DNA from: Cristatella mucedo
Lineage: Eukaryota > Bryozoa > Phylactolaemata > Cristatellidae
Direction of reading: 5' to 3'
NCBI GenBank assembly: GCA_009760855.2
Contig: WPIO01000045.1
Location: 2,995,501 to 3,059,500, forward strand
DNA: 64,000 nucleotides
Shown here: in pieces, positions 62,401 through 64,000 of the stretch
Layout of the letters: the number at the start of each line of letters is the position of its first letter
How positions within the stretch are numbered: the stretch's first letter is position 1
Position numbers and translations under genes: made by a program
Notes under the pieces: model-generated
Databases searched by the model: none
Seen by the model: only the letters and a program-made list of their open reading frames with translations
What the model was told of the DNA's origin: nothing

Positions 62401-64000
62401 TTATTTCTCCTTGCTAATTGGGTTGCGAGGGGGCAGACAGTAGTAGGAGCTGTGGATAATTTTGGTTAGACCGTGACTCTTGTTGCACTGGAGCCGTTTT
62501 GTACACTAGACTGCAGGGTCTGCTGCGCGTTACTGCGACATTCCAACGGATTCCGCATAGGCGTTATTGAAGTGCACAAGTACTTCGCCGAGCGGACGGC
62601 CAGGATGGAGGCGCGTGGGCCACCCGAAGGAATGGTCCGCCTTAAGGTTAAACCAGACCTGCTTAAATTCGGCATTTGCCGAATTCAACGAAATTAAACT
62701 TTTTTCGGCGAGACACCGACCCTTAAATTTGGCGTCACACCAGACAGTGTATCGGATGAGTAAAATGACACTTTATTGAGCCTGCACGTAAAGCAGTAAG
62801 TGGTATAAACGGCTTAAACGTATTTAAATTCTAAAGCGTTGAAGCCGATCAAACTGCTTCGCCTTGAAGATGCCCTCCGAAGCTAATGATATCAGATTGA
62901 CGCGGCGGTCGTCCATTTCCCACTTGAGCACAGAGAAGTCCAACTCGAACGACGTAGTTCAGCATTAGCAACGGCTGAAGTCATAACCAGCCGGCCCATC
63001 GTTTGCTCAAGCCACCGACGATCTCTGTCCGCTGCTTGCCCTTTAACCTGGCTCTCACCACTCAGCAGGAGCTTGACTGCATTGCTGCCATCACTACCGC
63101 CGACTACTGCTTATGAATTCGCTTTACCATCGGTATTGACCACGACGCTGACAACGATGACGTCCTACAAGCGGCACCCTAACAAAAGCAGGGCAAAAGC
63201 TTGCCGACAAAAGCGCGAAATGCTAGCGACCCCACAAAATGCTCACGTGACAAAAGCGCGAAACTGCAGCTTTTATTTGTAAATATATGAATTAGTTGAT
63301 CAAGCTGGCTTTCTGTCCTGCAAATAAATTACTATTATGTCAAGAAGAAACAAATATTGCATTGTACGGCGGGTATGGAAGTAACAACAGTACATCAAGT
63401 TCCGTCCTGCACTAATAATGAATTAATATCATGCAACAATAATTAAAAATACAGCGTTAAAATTAAATTAATAATAAATCTCTATGTAAAGGTTGTATTG
63501 GTTGACCCAAGTCAAAATATATTCGCCTTAATCGCCACTAGGAGGCGTTTATATCAACATATGGAATAGTCCTAGTGAGAGATGACCTTTAAGGAATTGC
63601 ACACAACCTGAGCATCTAATTAAAACATGCTAACGTTATTAAGCTATATTAACACCTTCTAGATATCTATACTATTTCAAAGAATATCTAAATCTGACAT
63701 AATATAATTTTGCCAGAGTTACGCATTTATTTTCTCAAATAAAATACTCTAGTTGTGACTATTTTTTAAAAGCAGCACTCCATAACATATTCTTTTTTCA
63801 CCCATTTATTGGTGCATTTCTAACCTTTGCTCTTGCGTTGTTTCGCGCTTTGTCGACGCGCTTTTTGTCCCGCGCGCTTATGTCGGTTTACCCCCCCCCC
63901 GTGCAAGCTGTAAGCGGCTGACTGGTCTCACAGCGGAAGGCGCACGCGCGGCTACTACTTACGCACAACGTCTGCACTTGCAGACCTTCGCGCTGACGTC
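62400..64000. other. Right end, nothing identified
   Basis: An AT-rich stretch (63250-63800) separates two CpG-rich parts. No exon, SINE or LINE recognised. The open frame near 62473-62697 (+) has no ATG start, no domain and no splice signal, so it is not called. Confidence 0.5.

Noticed and set aside
62473-62697. Plus-strand frame with VHKYFAERTARME
   Set aside because: No ATG start in that frame at the beginning, no splice context and no recognisable domain.

Overview
This is a eukaryotic window from a repeat-rich animal genome. Genes are split by spliceosomal introns with GT/AG borders, and the DNA between exons is full of microsatellites, tRNA-derived SINEs and decayed LINEs. Two genes can be reconstructed with confidence. 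A spondin with a Kunitz domain set among thrombospondin repeats points to an invertebrate, since vertebrate spondin-1 lacks the Kunitz module. I cannot name the species.

Positions 1381-11691 (+) hold the 3' half of an F-spondin (SPON1-like) gene: the second half of a TSP1 repeat, a complete Kunitz domain, then five complete TSP1 repeats and the stop. All visible introns are phase 1. The Reeler and Spondin-N domains expected upstream lie outside the window. Positions 20385-51769 (-) hold a CELF1/2 (Bruno-like) RNA-binding protein gene that appears complete in coding sequence: 12 exons, three RRMs, about 482 residues ending in KPY. All phases match and the summed length is divisible by three. 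The two genes are convergent, separated by about 8.7 kb that carries a decayed Ty3/Gypsy-type gag and other repeats.

Upstream of the CELF start (51.8-64 kb) there is a CpG-rich flank, decayed LINEs, one exon-like minus-strand ORF of unknown identity (57.9-58.1 kb), and a very CpG-rich block at 61.0-62.4 kb that looks like a promoter region.

The repeat landscape can be sorted into a few families. LINE D is a CR1/L2-like non-LTR element with a TTA-rich tail. LINE E is a non-LTR element whose 3' end closes with an ATTACA-type tail. SINE A is tRNA-derived with an exact B box. SINE B is tRNA-derived and has a 3' tail resembling that of LINE D. Nested insertions give part of their relative ages.

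I found no clear new biological system. The observations most worth following are two long UG-repeat tracts, in transcript sense, lying upstream of two CELF 3' splice sites (CELF proteins bind UG-rich RNA, so this suggests autoregulation); a possible in-frame 30-nt microexon in CELF; the shared SINE B/LINE D tail; and the unidentified exon near 58 kb.
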